Shown here one piece after another: positions 1 to 7,798 of a DNA stretch of 55,414 nucleotides; position 1 is the first letter of the stretch; every line of letters begins with the position of its first letter. The position numbers and the translations under genes were made by a program. The notes below the pieces were generated by a model. It searched no databases and was not told where the DNA came from. It was given only the letters and a program-made list of their open reading frames with translations. The DNA is from Komagataeibacter xylinus NBRC 15237 (GTDB lineage: Bacteria > Pseudomonadota > Alphaproteobacteria > Acetobacterales > Acetobacteraceae): contig NZ_BCTP01000020.1 of assembly GCF_001571345.1 (NCBI RefSeq), forward strand, positions 1 through 55,414. Reading direction: 5' to 3'.

Positions 1-3
1 GTC

Positions 4-1440
4 GTGAAGCAAATACTGACATCTATTGCTTTGATTTTCATAATCGTGATCTGCATTGATGACGCATTTGCCCAGAGTGAAACTTCCAAATCCCTGCCCG
101 TCGAGCTTGAACCCTACGCCGCCCACGCCTTTCCGCTTGAAGGGTGGGGCAACGCCGTGGTTGACCCGCAGGTGCCCACCCTGCATGGCGCGCCGCATCT
201 GCTTGGCCAGTGGTTTGGCGCACGCCGGTGGCTGAATAAACATGGCCTGTACCTCAACTTCGCGGTCAATGAGGAATTCATGGGCAATGTGCGCGGCGGG
301 CGCACGCGCTCGGACGTGCTGGCAGGCCAGGTAGCCGGTGAGCTTGATATCGACTGGCAGCGGCTTGCGCATGTGAGCGGGTTATGGACCCACATGCTCG
401 TCATCAACGGCCATGGGCGCAACTTCGGCTACAACCTTGGTGATTCGGTCACCAACCCCGAGCAGATCTATGGCGGGCGCGGTAATGTCGTGGCGCACCT
501 GGTGGCGCTATATGCCGAAAAGACATTCCTGCATAAACGGATCGTTGTTTCCGGCGGTGACATTCCGACCGGCAGCTTCTTTGCCTATGACTACGTGGCC
601 TGTTCTTTCATGAACGTGTCGGTGTGCAGTAATTTCGCGCCGGGCAAATACGTGCCGGGCGGGCGTGACTGGCCTTCGGGCAATCTTGGCGGGGTGCTGC
701 GCGTGTTCCCGGCCAAGAAAGTCTACCTCATGGGGGGCATCTTCATGGTGTCGCCCCACGCCTATAACGGCGGCATTTCAGGCTGGGCGCTGGCCCAGAG
801 CGGCATGAGCAAGGTCACGTCGCAGGTCGAGCTGGGCTGGATGCCGTGGTTTGGCAAGCATTCGCTGCGCGGCAACTACAAGCTTGGCGCGTGGTATGAC
901 AATTCGCGCTATCCCAACCTTTATGCCGATGTTCATGGCAACTCCTTCCAGCTTACGGGCCAGCCGCGCCGGTATGAAGCGGGCATGAGCACGGCATGGT
1001 TCATGTTCGACCAGATGCTGGTGCGCAATGGCCCCGGTGTGGCGGAAGGACTGGTGGCGGTGGGTGGCGCTGGCTATTCGCAGGGCAACCTCGTGGCCAT
1101 GCGTGACCATGAATGGATTGGCCTTGTTGAATCAGGCTCGCCGTGGCACCGCAGGCAGGACCAGATCGGGGCCATGTTCCAGCATATGGACATGAGCAGC
1201 ACGCTGTCGCTGCAGCAGGAATCATCGCGCGCGCTCGGCCTGCCCTACCTGAGCAACCAGTGGGGGCCGGTATGGGGCGTGCAGCATTGGGAAAATGTAT
1301 ACGAAGCGTTTTACAGCACCCACGTCCTGCGCAATTCCACCACGATGCAGTTTGACTTCCAGTACCTGCAGCACCCCGGCGCCACGACCACCTTCCATGA
1401 TGCCGCCGTGCTTGGCATTCAGTTGACGGCCAACCTGTAA
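4..1440 (+). CDS. OprB-family carbohydrate porin
   Basis: A 478-residue outer-membrane porin of the carbohydrate-selective OprB family, expected to let sugars diffuse into the periplasm. A signal peptide is visible at the N terminus (hydrophobic ILTSIALIFIIVICI, cleavage near AFA-Q around residue 23). The rest is rich in Gly, Trp and Tyr with alternating hydrophobic residues, and it has the OprB-like plan: N-terminal section around WFGARRWL and HGLYLNF, several GG/YN loops, and a C-terminal strand ending in AVLGIQLTANL. The start used is GTG at position 4, just inside the window; because a complete signal peptide follows it, the gene is probably intact, although an upstream start outside the window cannot be excluded. 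The repeat at 1481 follows 40 bases after the stop. Family assignment is from overall pattern, not from a search. Confidence 0.82.
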   Translation: MKQILTSIALIFIIVICIDDAFAQSETSKSLPVELEPYAAHAFPLEGWGNAVVDPQVPTLHGAPHLLGQWFGARRWLNKHGLYLNFAVNEEFMGNVRGGRTRSDVLAGQVAGELDIDWQRLAHVSGLWTHMLVINGHGRNFGYNLGDSVTNPEQIYGGRGNVVAHLVALYAEKTFLHKRIVVSGGDIPTGSFFAYDYVACSFMNVSVCSNFAPGKYVPGGRDWPSGNLGGVLRVFPAKKVYLMGGIFMVSPHAYNGGISGWALAQSGMSKVTSQVELGWMPWFGKHSLRGNYKLGAWYDNSRYPNLYADVHGNSFQLTGQPRRYEAGMSTAWFMFDQMLVRNGPGVAEGLVAVGGAGYSQGNLVAMRDHEWIGLVESGSPWHRRQDQIGAMFQHMDMSSTLSLQQESSRALGLPYLSNQWGPVWGVQHWENVYEAFYSTHVLRNSTTMQFDFQYLQHPGATTTFHDAAVLGIQLTANL

Positions 1441-1480
1441 GAAACTGTTTGAAAAACAGATCATTGATAAAAAATGATAA

Positions 1481-1556
1481 AAGCTTCCGGGTGCCGTTTT
1501 TTTTTCAGAAAGACGGTGTTCTTCGAAGCTTTTTGAAAAAAAACTTCCTTATGATT
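1481..1556 (+). repeat. Dispersed structured repeat, copy 1
   Basis: First of nine copies of an approximately 80-bp intergenic repeat (core: GGGTGCCG, T-rich arm, A-rich arm, then GAAGCTTTTTGAAAAAA and ACTTCCTTATG). Here the first hairpin is degenerate (GCCGT / ACGGT arms around a T/A run) and the second keeps GAAGCTTTTTGAAAAA. It lies in the 314-base gap between the porin and the symporter, in the porin's orientation. The remainder of the gap (1557-1754) is comparatively AT-rich leader sequence in which I see no ORF and no clear operator. Confidence 0.8.
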
Positions 1557-1754
1557 GCCGGATGTTTTCAAGAACCAAAAGGCGGAAACATGCATGACCT
1601 GATTTATGCTGTATCGCCCTGTCGTAGTATTTGTGTTTCAATCTCTTTTTTTAATAAACTCTGACAATGAATTGATGGCGTCCAGCACGGCTTGCCGTTT
1701 TACAGCGACATGATAGCGTACGGCTGGACCTGAAATTTCCGGAAAAGCAGGATA

Positions 1755-3059
1755 ATGCAGAACAGGCAGGCGCTTTTGGTAAAAGAAAAGATGGCCTATG
1801 GCTGCGGTGATGCCGCCTCCAACATGATGTGGGGCATGACGTCATCCTACCTGATGTATTATTATACGGACATATATGGGCTGCCGCTGCTTGCCGTATC
1901 ATGGATATTGCTGGTGGCCCGTGTTGTCGATGCCTTCTGCGATCCAGCCATCGGCTACATTGTTGACCGCATGGGCGGCATGATCATACCGCGCCTGATC
2001 CGCCTGCTTGCCATTCCCTTTGGCCTGACGGGCTTCCTGTGCTTTCTGGCCCTGCCGCTTTCGCCCACGGGGAAAGTGGTGTGGGCTGGCACGACCTATA
2101 TCGTGTTTGGCGCCATCTATTCGTGCATCAACACGCCTTATGGTGCGCTGGCGGTTATGATGAGCCGCTCCGCCACGGGGCGCGTTGGCCTTAATGCCTT
2201 CCGCATGATGGGTTGCCAGGCGGGATCGCTGCTTGTGGCGCTGCTCACCATTCCCGCCATCACCTGGCTCGGTGGGGGCGAGAGTGCGGCGCAGCACCGC
2301 TATGGCATGGCGGTTTATGTGCTGGCGCTGTCCGTTCTGTGCAGCTTTTTATGGCTGTGCGTGGCGCGTGGCTGCACCATACGGCATGCACCGGCACCCG
2401 TCCGCCAGAACCCTATGGTCACGCTGCGCCATCTTTGTGCAAACCGGCACTGGGTGCTGAGCAACCTGCTCGCATTCTTTTACTTCGTGGGGCAGGCGGC
2501 CCTGTTCGGCTTTGTTCTGTATTACGCCCGCGTCATTCTGGGTGGCACGGAGCAACTGGGCGCCAATATCATTACCTTCATTACTGTCCTGCTGTTTGCG
2601 GGCGTGCCCGCGTGCCTTCCGCTTGCAAGACGTATGGGGACTGCGCGCAGCGGGATCATATGCCTGATGGCACAGGGAGCCGCCTATCTGATGATGGCTG
2701 TGGCAGGTGCGTCCATGACGGGTTTTGTCCTGTCCGTAGCGCTTCTGGCGCTGGCGCAGGGCGTGATGTCTCCACTGTATTACACCTTGCTGGCGGAAGC
2801 CGTGGATGATGGTGATCCGCGCACCTCGACCGGGGCGGCCGGCCTGGCGTATTCGATCAACACATGGGTTACGAAACTGGCGATGGGGCTGACCGGCTTT
2901 GTTCTGGCACAGTTCCTGTCACAGGGCCATTACATCGAGGGTGGACTTGCGCAGCCCCCGGAACTGTCCGCATGGATTATGGCAGGATTTGTGTGGCTGC
3001 CACTGGGCGCGGTCTGCATGCAGGCGCTGTGCCTTCTGGCATGGCGCGGCAGGGCATGA
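1755..3059 (+). CDS. GPH-family (MFS_2) sugar:cation symporter
   Basis: A 434-residue inner-membrane transporter of the glycoside-pentoside-hexuronide family (MelB/YicJ-like), expected to import a sugar or glycoside with a cation. The family signature is at the N terminus: KEKMAYGCGDAASNMMWG followed by SYLMYYYTDIYG. A second typical segment, DPAIGYIVDRM, is in the first cytoplasmic loop region, and about twelve hydrophobic segments can be counted. The ATG at 1755 is used; an internal ATG at 1791 (MAYGCG) would remove the conserved KEK motif and is less likely. The gene sits between two repeat copies with the porin upstream, so a porin-symporter pair for the same sugar is plausible but not shown. 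Substrate cannot be told from the sequence. Confidence 0.82.
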   Translation: MQNRQALLVKEKMAYGCGDAASNMMWGMTSSYLMYYYTDIYGLPLLAVSWILLVARVVDAFCDPAIGYIVDRMGGMIIPRLIRLLAIPFGLTGFLCFLALPLSPTGKVVWAGTTYIVFGAIYSCINTPYGALAVMMSRSATGRVGLNAFRMMGCQAGSLLVALLTIPAITWLGGGESAAQHRYGMAVYVLALSVLCSFLWLCVARGCTIRHAPAPVRQNPMVTLRHLCANRHWVLSNLLAFFYFVGQAALFGFVLYYARVILGGTEQLGANIITFITVLLFAGVPACLPLARRMGTARSGIICLMAQGAAYLMMAVAGASMTGFVLSVALLALAQGVMSPLYYTLLAEAVDDGDPRTSTGAAGLAYSINTWVTKLAMGLTGFVLAQFLSQGHYIEGGLAQPPELSAWIMAGFVWLPLGAVCMQALCLLAWRGRA

Positions 3060-3086
3060 CCATCATGTCGGCGCTGTAACTGAAGG

Positions 3087-3102
3087 AGGCCTGATCAGGC
3101 CT
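3087..3102. terminator. 16-bp perfect palindrome after the symporter
   Basis: AGGCCTGATCAGGCCT lies 28 bases after the symporter stop. It can form a hairpin but no T run follows, so it is at best a weak or factor-assisted terminator; it could also be an operator. The stretch 3103-3191 holds nothing I recognise. Confidence 0.35.
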
Positions 3103-3191
3103 GCCCGGTCAGGTGCGCGCACAAACAGACAGGTGGCACGCGCCCGGGCAGCATGCCCTCCGGTTTGTCGTGGCAGGATCAGGTTGAGCAT

Positions 3192-3380
3192 TCAGCCCGT
3201 ATTTGACTTGAGCAATTTGAATCCCTTCCAGAAAACTTCGACTTTCTTGCCGAAGGTCAGGCGGACTTCGGTCGGAGGCTCGATGCGGAAAGGGAAGCCG
3301 GGCGTGATCCACGCGATGCGATGTGCTTCGTCCTGTATTTCACAACCACACCGCAGTAATGATCCGCGGATATTAGCCAT
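3192..3380 (-). CDS. Small ORF downstream of the alcohol dehydrogenase, unrecognised
   Basis: A possible 62-residue protein beginning MANIRGSLLRCG and ending KGFKLLKSNTG. The ATG at 3380 lies 21 bases after the dehydrogenase stop and has an AGGCGG ribosome-site-like sequence upstream, so it could be the last gene of that transcript. The C-terminal half (FPFRIEPPTEVRLTFGKK) reads more like real protein than random shadow sequence, with mixed charged and hydrophobic residues. I do not recognise a family. It may instead be the remnant of a longer gene, since other reading frames in 3109-3493 also contain short open stretches. Confidence 0.3.
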   Translation of the reverse strand: MANIRGSLLRCGCEIQDEAHRIAWITPGFPFRIEPPTEVRLTFGKKVEVFWKGFKLLKSNTG

Positions 3381-3401
3381 ATGCCGTTCCGCCTGGCATC
3401 C

Positions 3402-4592
3402 TCACTGGCTGCCTCCATGTGGATAAAACACCACCTTGATGCAGTCATCCTTCTTGTCGCGGAATTTTTCATATAAAGCAGGCCCCTCCTCAAGATTGGC
3501 GGAGCGGTGGCTGATCACGAAGGAAGGGTCGATTTCCCCGTTCTGGATACGCTCAAGCAGCGGCTGGAGGTATTTCTGGGCATTGGTCTGGCCCGTGCGC
3601 AGGGTCAGGCCCTTGTTCATCAATAGCCCGATCATGACCGGCCCGAGCGCGCCTGCGTAAACGCCGGGCATCGACACGATGCCGCCGGGCCTGCAGCCCA
3701 GAATGGCCTGGTTGAGCGCAAAGGGCCGCTCGAGCGTAGTAACCGAGAGCAGGGCCGAGCCGACCTTCTGCATCATGGTATCTGCGCCATGCGCTTCCAT
3801 GCCCACGGCCTCGATCACCGCATCCGGCCCCAGCCCGTGGGTCATTGCAACGAGGGTTTCCTGAATATTTTCAGTGCTGAAATCAATTGTCTCAGCTCCG
3901 GCAGCCTGCGCCATGGCCAGCCGCTCGGGCACCTGATCTATGGCGATGACCCGTTTGGCTCCAAGCAGGAAGCATGAGCGGATCGCCATCTGCCCCACCG
4001 GGCCGCAGCCCCATATGGCGATGGTCTTTTCAGCCTCGGGCGTGATATCGCACTGTTCGGCGGCCTGATAACCGGTGGGGAAAATATCGGACAGGAAAAG
4101 AACCTGATCATCACTCAGCCCTTCGGGCACGATGATTGGCCCGACATCCGCATGCGGCACCCGCAGGTATTCCGCCTGCCCACCGGGAAAACCACCCGTA
4201 ACGTGCGAATAGCCAAACAGCCCCGCCAGCGGGTAGCCAAATGTCTCGGCCTGCTGGCGGCCATTGGGGTTGGTGCGCTCGCAGCAACTCCAGTTACCCC
4301 ACTTGCATTGCCGGCACGCCCCGCACGAGATGGTAAAGGGCACCACAACCCGGTCGCCTACCGTAAGGCGGGTGTTGTCGCGCCCCACCTCCACCACCTC
4401 GCCCATGGTTTCGTGGCCGAGAATATCGCCGCACTGCATGGTGGGCATCATGCCATCCATCAGATGCAGGTCGGAGCCACAGATGGCGCAGGCAGTTACT
4501 TTGATGATGGCGTCATGCCCATCCATAATGACAGGATCAGGCACGCTTTCGCAGGTGATCTTGCCCTTTTTCTGCCAGGTCAGTGCTTTCAT
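3402..4592 (-). CDS. Zinc-dependent alcohol dehydrogenase (formaldehyde-dehydrogenase-like MDR)
   Basis: A 396-residue medium-chain dehydrogenase/reductase, expected to oxidise an alcohol or aldehyde with NAD(P)+. Catalytic zinc ligands are visible in [13 protein letters not shown] and [12 protein letters not shown]; the structural zinc cluster is [15 protein letters not shown]; the nucleotide-binding loop is [13 protein letters not shown]. The long substrate-side insertion ([25 protein letters not shown]) and [11 protein letters not shown] resemble the glutathione-independent formaldehyde dehydrogenase-like branch. The ATG at 4592 has AGGAC nine bases upstream. It stands alone between a repeat copy upstream and a small ORF downstream. 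Substrate is unknown. Confidence 0.85.
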   Translation of the reverse strand: MKALTWQKKGKITCESVPDPVIMDGHDAIIKVTACAICGSDLHLMDGMMPTMQCGDILGHETMGEVVEVGRDNTRLTVGDRVVVPFTISCGACRQCKWGNWSCCERTNPNGRQQAETFGYPLAGLFGYSHVTGGFPGGQAEYLRVPHADVGPIIVPEGLSDDQVLFLSDIFPTGYQAAEQCDITPEAEKTIAIWGCGPVGQMAIRSCFLLGAKRVIAIDQVPERLAMAQAAGAETIDFSTENIQETLVAMTHGLGPDAVIEAVGMEAHGADTMMQKVGSALLSVTTLERPFALNQAILGCRPGGIVSMPGVYAGALGPVMIGLLMNKGLTLRTGQTNAQKYLQPLLERIQNGEIDPSFVISHRSANLEEGPALYEKFRDKKDDCIKVVFYPHGGSQ

Positions 4593-4703
4593 GGGAAAAC
4601 GTCCTGCTTGAGGGGGATATCAGGCAGACGCATGGCGGGCGGTATGGTTTGCTGGCCTGCTCCAGAAAAGCGCTCCGCTTCCAGAATAATCATGATGAAG
4701 AGC

Positions 4704-4786
4704 AGAAGTTCCTGGGTGCCGTTCTTCTTCAAAAAGGCGGCGTTCTTTGAAGATTTTTGAAAAAAGCTTCACCAAAAACTTTTATT
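4704..4786 (+). repeat. Dispersed structured repeat, copy 2
   Basis: Copy with outer arms AAGTTCCTGGGTG and CACCAAAAACTT, first hairpin partly decayed (GCCG / GGCGGC), second hairpin partly decayed. It sits between the ABC ATPase stop and the dehydrogenase start; the TAA stop of the ATPase (4782-4784) lies inside the repeat edge. It is in the reverse sense relative to the upstream gene. Confidence 0.8.
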
Positions 4787-5522
4787 CCTGGATGCTGGTT
4801 TCGCGTGGGGCGTAAAGCCGTTCCAGCATGGAAGGCTCAAGCACATCGGCCGCAGGCCCATCGGCCATGATCCGCCCCTGTCGCAGCGCAATGGCGCGGT
4901 CAAACACGCGGGCAGCGGCAAGCGGGTCATGCGTGGTGGCCACGATGGCGTGGCCCTGCGTGGCAAGCTTTTGCAGCAGGGCGTAAAGCCGCTGCTTCTG
5001 CCCGTAATCCAGCCCGGTTTCCGGCTCATCGAGAATGAGCGTGCGCGCCCCCTGCGCCAGCGCGCGGGCCAGCAGGGCTGCCTGCCGCTCCCCGCCCGAA
5101 AGTTCGGTATAGGGCCGGTCCGCCAGATGGATGATGCCCAGCGCATGCAGGGCGTGCGTCACCTCATCGCGGTCATGGCGGTGCAGGCCAGGCGCAAAGG
5201 GCGTTTCCGCCAGGCGGCCCATGCCCACGATGTCACGCACGCTGTAGGGAAACAGCGGCACATGCCCCTGCGGCACATAGGCAATACGCCGCGCCACCTC
5301 GCGCCGGGACCACGCCTGCATGGGCTGTCCCTCCAGCAGAACCTGCCCTGCCCCCGGTCGCGCCAGCCCCAGCAGCAGGCGCAAGAGCGTGGTCTTGCCC
5401 GCGCCGTTATGGCCAAGCAGCGCGGTCATCTCCCCTGCCCTGATGCCAAACGAAAGATCGTGCAGCACAATGCGCCCGGCATGACTGAAACTGACATGAT
5501 CCATGCACAGCACGACACTCAT
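4782..5522 (-). CDS. ABC transporter ATP-binding protein, FecE/BtuD-like
   Basis: A 246-residue ATPase that powers the metal-complex importer encoded just upstream. Walker A is GHNGAGKTT, the Q-loop is YVPQGH, the signature is ELSGGERQAALLARAL, Walker B is LILDEPETGLD, and the switch histidine is in ATTHDP. The start at 5522 is chosen because its ATGA overlaps the permease TGA, the usual coupling in this type of operon; an in-frame start 9 bases earlier is possible. The domain order and the partner permease place it in the iron-siderophore/cobalamin/heme importer group. The cargo is not evident. Confidence 0.86.
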   Translation of the reverse strand: MSVVLCMDHVSFSHAGRIVLHDLSFGIRAGEMTALLGHNGAGKTTLLRLLLGLARPGAGQVLLEGQPMQAWSRREVARRIAYVPQGHVPLFPYSVRDIVGMGRLAETPFAPGLHRHDRDEVTHALHALGIIHLADRPYTELSGGERQAALLARALAQGARTLILDEPETGLDYGQKQRLYALLQKLATQGHAIVATTHDPLAAARVFDRAIALRQGRIMADGPAADVLEPSMLERLYAPRETSIQE

Positions 5523-6541
5523 GCCCGCCACCCCCGCCGCAGCAGCGGCAGCACGGCCACGAACAGCGCCACACCGAGCAGGTCGGCAATCAGGCCCACG
5601 GGAATTTCCTCAACTGAAAGCGTGCGCGCCAGATCATCGCACACCAGCAGGAACATGCCGCCAAGGCAGGCACTCGTGGGCAGTACGCGCATGTTGCACG
5701 GCCCCACCAGCAGCCTTGCCACATGCGGCACCACCAGCCCCACCCAGCCAATCATGCCTGCAACCGAGACCGTGAGCGCTGCCAGCACTGTCGCCGCGCC
5801 AATTACGCCATAGCGCAGCGCCACGACCGGAATGCCCAGCGTGCGGGCCTCCTCATCGCCCATGGCCAGGCCATCGAGCATGCGCCCACACGCGCTGAGC
5901 AGCACGATGCCCACCACAACCGGCCCCACCATCACGCCCAGCGCGCGCGGCGTGACCTGCGTGAGGCTGCCCAGCAGCCAGAACACGATGTCAGGCAACT
6001 GGTTCTGCGGGTCAGCCACGTATTTGAGCAACGACAGCAGCGCCGTGAACAGCGCCGAACTGATCAGCCCGCCAAAGACCAGCATCAGCATCGACGCGGC
6101 ATCAAACAGATGCGCCACCCCCACGCCACAGGCCACCGCCAGCAGCCCGCCAAGAAAGGACAACCCCCCAACACCCGCAGGCCCAAGCCCCCACACAATG
6201 CCCAGTGCCGCCCCGGTGCCCGCCCCGGCCAGCACGCCCAGCAGGCCGGGCGAGACCAGCGGATTGCGAAACACCGCCTGATACGCCGCCCCCGCCACCG
6301 AAAGCGCCGCCCCCACGCAAAGCGCGCCGCCAATGCGCGGCAGGCGCGCGCCAAACACCACGCTATGCACCATATGCGCCTGTGGCGTATCGGCGCTGGC
6401 CACCAGCCCCAGGCTTGCGGCCAGCGCGTGCAGCACCTGCGCGGGCTGCACCGCAAAGCGCCCGATACAGGCCGAGAAAACCGCAAGCCCCACCAGCACG
6501 ATGGTCGCCAGGGCTGCAATCATCAGCCTGCGCAGCCTCAA
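5519..6541 (-). CDS. ABC transporter permease, FecCD family
   Basis: A 340-residue integral membrane permease of the FecCD/BtuC family, with about ten hydrophobic segments. Characteristic stretches are FGARLPRIGGALCVGAALSV, the NPLVSPGLLGVLAGAGTGA segment and GWVGLVVPHVARLLVGP near the ATPase-coupling loop. A TTG start at 6541 overlaps the upstream TGA (TTGA) and preserves coupling; an ATG at 6523 is the alternative. Together with the binding protein and ATPase it forms a complete three-gene importer. No TonB-dependent receptor is adjacent. Confidence 0.85.
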   Translation of the reverse strand: MRLRRLMIAALATIVLVGLAVFSACIGRFAVQPAQVLHALAASLGLVASADTPQAHMVHSVVFGARLPRIGGALCVGAALSVAGAAYQAVFRNPLVSPGLLGVLAGAGTGAALGIVWGLGPAGVGGLSFLGGLLAVACGVGVAHLFDAASMLMLVFGGLISSALFTALLSLLKYVADPQNQLPDIVFWLLGSLTQVTPRALGVMVGPVVVGIVLLSACGRMLDGLAMGDEEARTLGIPVVALRYGVIGAATVLAALTVSVAGMIGWVGLVVPHVARLLVGPCNMRVLPTSACLGGMFLLVCDDLARTLSVEEIPVGLIADLLGVALFVAVLPLLRRGWRA

Positions 6542-7590
6542 GGGGCGCTGCCCGGCACGGGCTGCGGCGACTGGCCTGCAAGGATGCGCCGTGCATCGTC
6601 CTCGGTCAGGTTGTAGTGGAAATAGGTGCGGTAGAAATCCCGCGTCAGCGCCACGGGGTCGATGTCGTCAAACAGGTCGGGGTGCAGCGTTTTCGCCGCC
6701 CAACTGATCTGGAGTGGCAGTTCGCTGCCATAGCGATCCCACGGGAACACGCCAGATGGGTTGGCATGGACCCGCCCGTTGCGCACAGCGTCCAAACGCT
6801 GCCACAGCCCGCCAGCGGTGGCGGGGTCGGTAGTGCCGCAATCAGGGCCGAGGATGATGACATCAGGGTTCCACGCCGCCACCTGCTCGGGCGTGACCGG
6901 CTTCATGTTACCGCTCACCCCGGTTGCGGCATTGCGGCCCCCCGCCAGCGTAATCCATTCATCCACGATGCTGCCCGCCCCATCCACCCGCAGCGGATGC
7001 AGCGACTGGATGTGCAGCACGCGCGGGCGCGCTGCCTCGGGCACGTTGGCAAGACGCTCGCGCACGTCATTGACCGTCTGCTTCATCATGGTGCGGTAAT
7101 GGGCCGCGGTGGCGTGCGCGTGCTCGGTGCCAAGGGCCGCCGCCGTCATGTCCACCACGCGCAACAGGCCATCGACATCCTGAAATGACGAGACAAGCAC
7201 CGGAATATCCACCGCGCCAAACGCCGCAATGGCCGCCGAGGCCTGCGGCACGAACACAAGATCCACCTGGTCATGCAACAGGGATTCGGCATTGACCTGC
7301 GGCCCGTTGACCACCTGCGCCTGCGCGAGTGCCGGAAACACGCGGTACATCCACGGCCGCGCCTGCGGGCTGTCCACCGTCATCACGATCTGCTGCACAC
7401 CGCCAAGCATCAGCAGCAGTTCATTATGGGCGAACCACAGATCGGCAATGCGGGCGGGATGATCAGGCACGGCCTGCGCGTGGCCCGCCATGTCCGTAAT
7501 TTCGCGCGCCGTGGCGGGATGGGCCGCGAGGCCCGCTGCCATGACGCATGCCAGCGCCCCGGTGGCTACAGTGCATCTGCCCCAGTTCAC
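6538..7590 (-). CDS. Periplasmic metal-complex binding protein of the ABC importer
   Basis: A 350-residue periplasmic binding protein, first gene of the importer operon. It starts with GTG, carries a signal peptide (ALACVMAAGLAAHPATA, cleavage before REIT), and then shows the FecB/BtuF-type fold pattern: REITDMAGHAQAVPDHPARI, a long middle helix region and WNPDVIILGP near the C-terminal lobe. The conserved glycine/aspartate motifs fit siderophore, heme, cobalamin or metal-chelate binding, but none distinguishes these. A candidate operator dyad lies 16 bases upstream of the start. Confidence 0.8.
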   Translation of the reverse strand: MNWGRCTVATGALACVMAAGLAAHPATAREITDMAGHAQAVPDHPARIADLWFAHNELLLMLGGVQQIVMTVDSPQARPWMYRVFPALAQAQVVNGPQVNAESLLHDQVDLVFVPQASAAIAAFGAVDIPVLVSSFQDVDGLLRVVDMTAAALGTEHAHATAAHYRTMMKQTVNDVRERLANVPEAARPRVLHIQSLHPLRVDGAGSIVDEWITLAGGRNAATGVSGNMKPVTPEQVAAWNPDVIILGPDCGTTDPATAGGLWQRLDAVRNGRVHANPSGVFPWDRYGSELPLQISWAAKTLHPDLFDDIDPVALTRDFYRTYFHYNLTEDDARRILAGQSPQPVPGSAP

Positions 7591-7605
7591 AATCCTGTCC
7601 CCTGA

Positions 7606-7643
7606 GCGGTTATTATATCCTTGCAGATATATAGACTAACCGC
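7606..7643 (-). promoter_or_regulatory. Dyad upstream of the ABC importer operon
   Basis: Perfect 7-bp arms GCGGTTA and TAACCGC enclose an AT-rich core containing TATATC and GATATA. It lies in the short upstream region of the importer, where an operator or promoter is expected. No T run follows on either strand, so a terminator is unlikely. I do not match it to a named box; it does not look like a classical NikR or Fur site. Confidence 0.4.
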
Positions 7644-7693
7644 CCCGGCGCAATCAGCCCCACAGAGGTTGCCTGAAAAGCCAACCCTGAAAA

Positions 7694-7780
7694 CATAAGG
7701 AGGTTTTGGGTAAAGCTTTTTTCAAAAAGCTAAAAAAATGCCGCCTTTTTTCAAAAAAGGCGGCACCCGAAAACTTTTAC
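7694..7780 (-). repeat. Dispersed structured repeat, copy 3 (also gcvP terminator)
   Basis: One of the best-preserved copies. On the minus strand it reads GGGTGCC, then a 12-bp perfect stem (GCCGCCTTTTTT / AAAAAAGGCGGC) followed by a run of seven T, then a second stem AGCTTTTT / AAAAAGCT. It begins 18 bases after the gcvP stop, so the first stem and T run should act as the intrinsic terminator of gcvTHP. Confidence 0.85.
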
Positions 7781-7798
7781 TGTTTTCTCAAACGCGCA

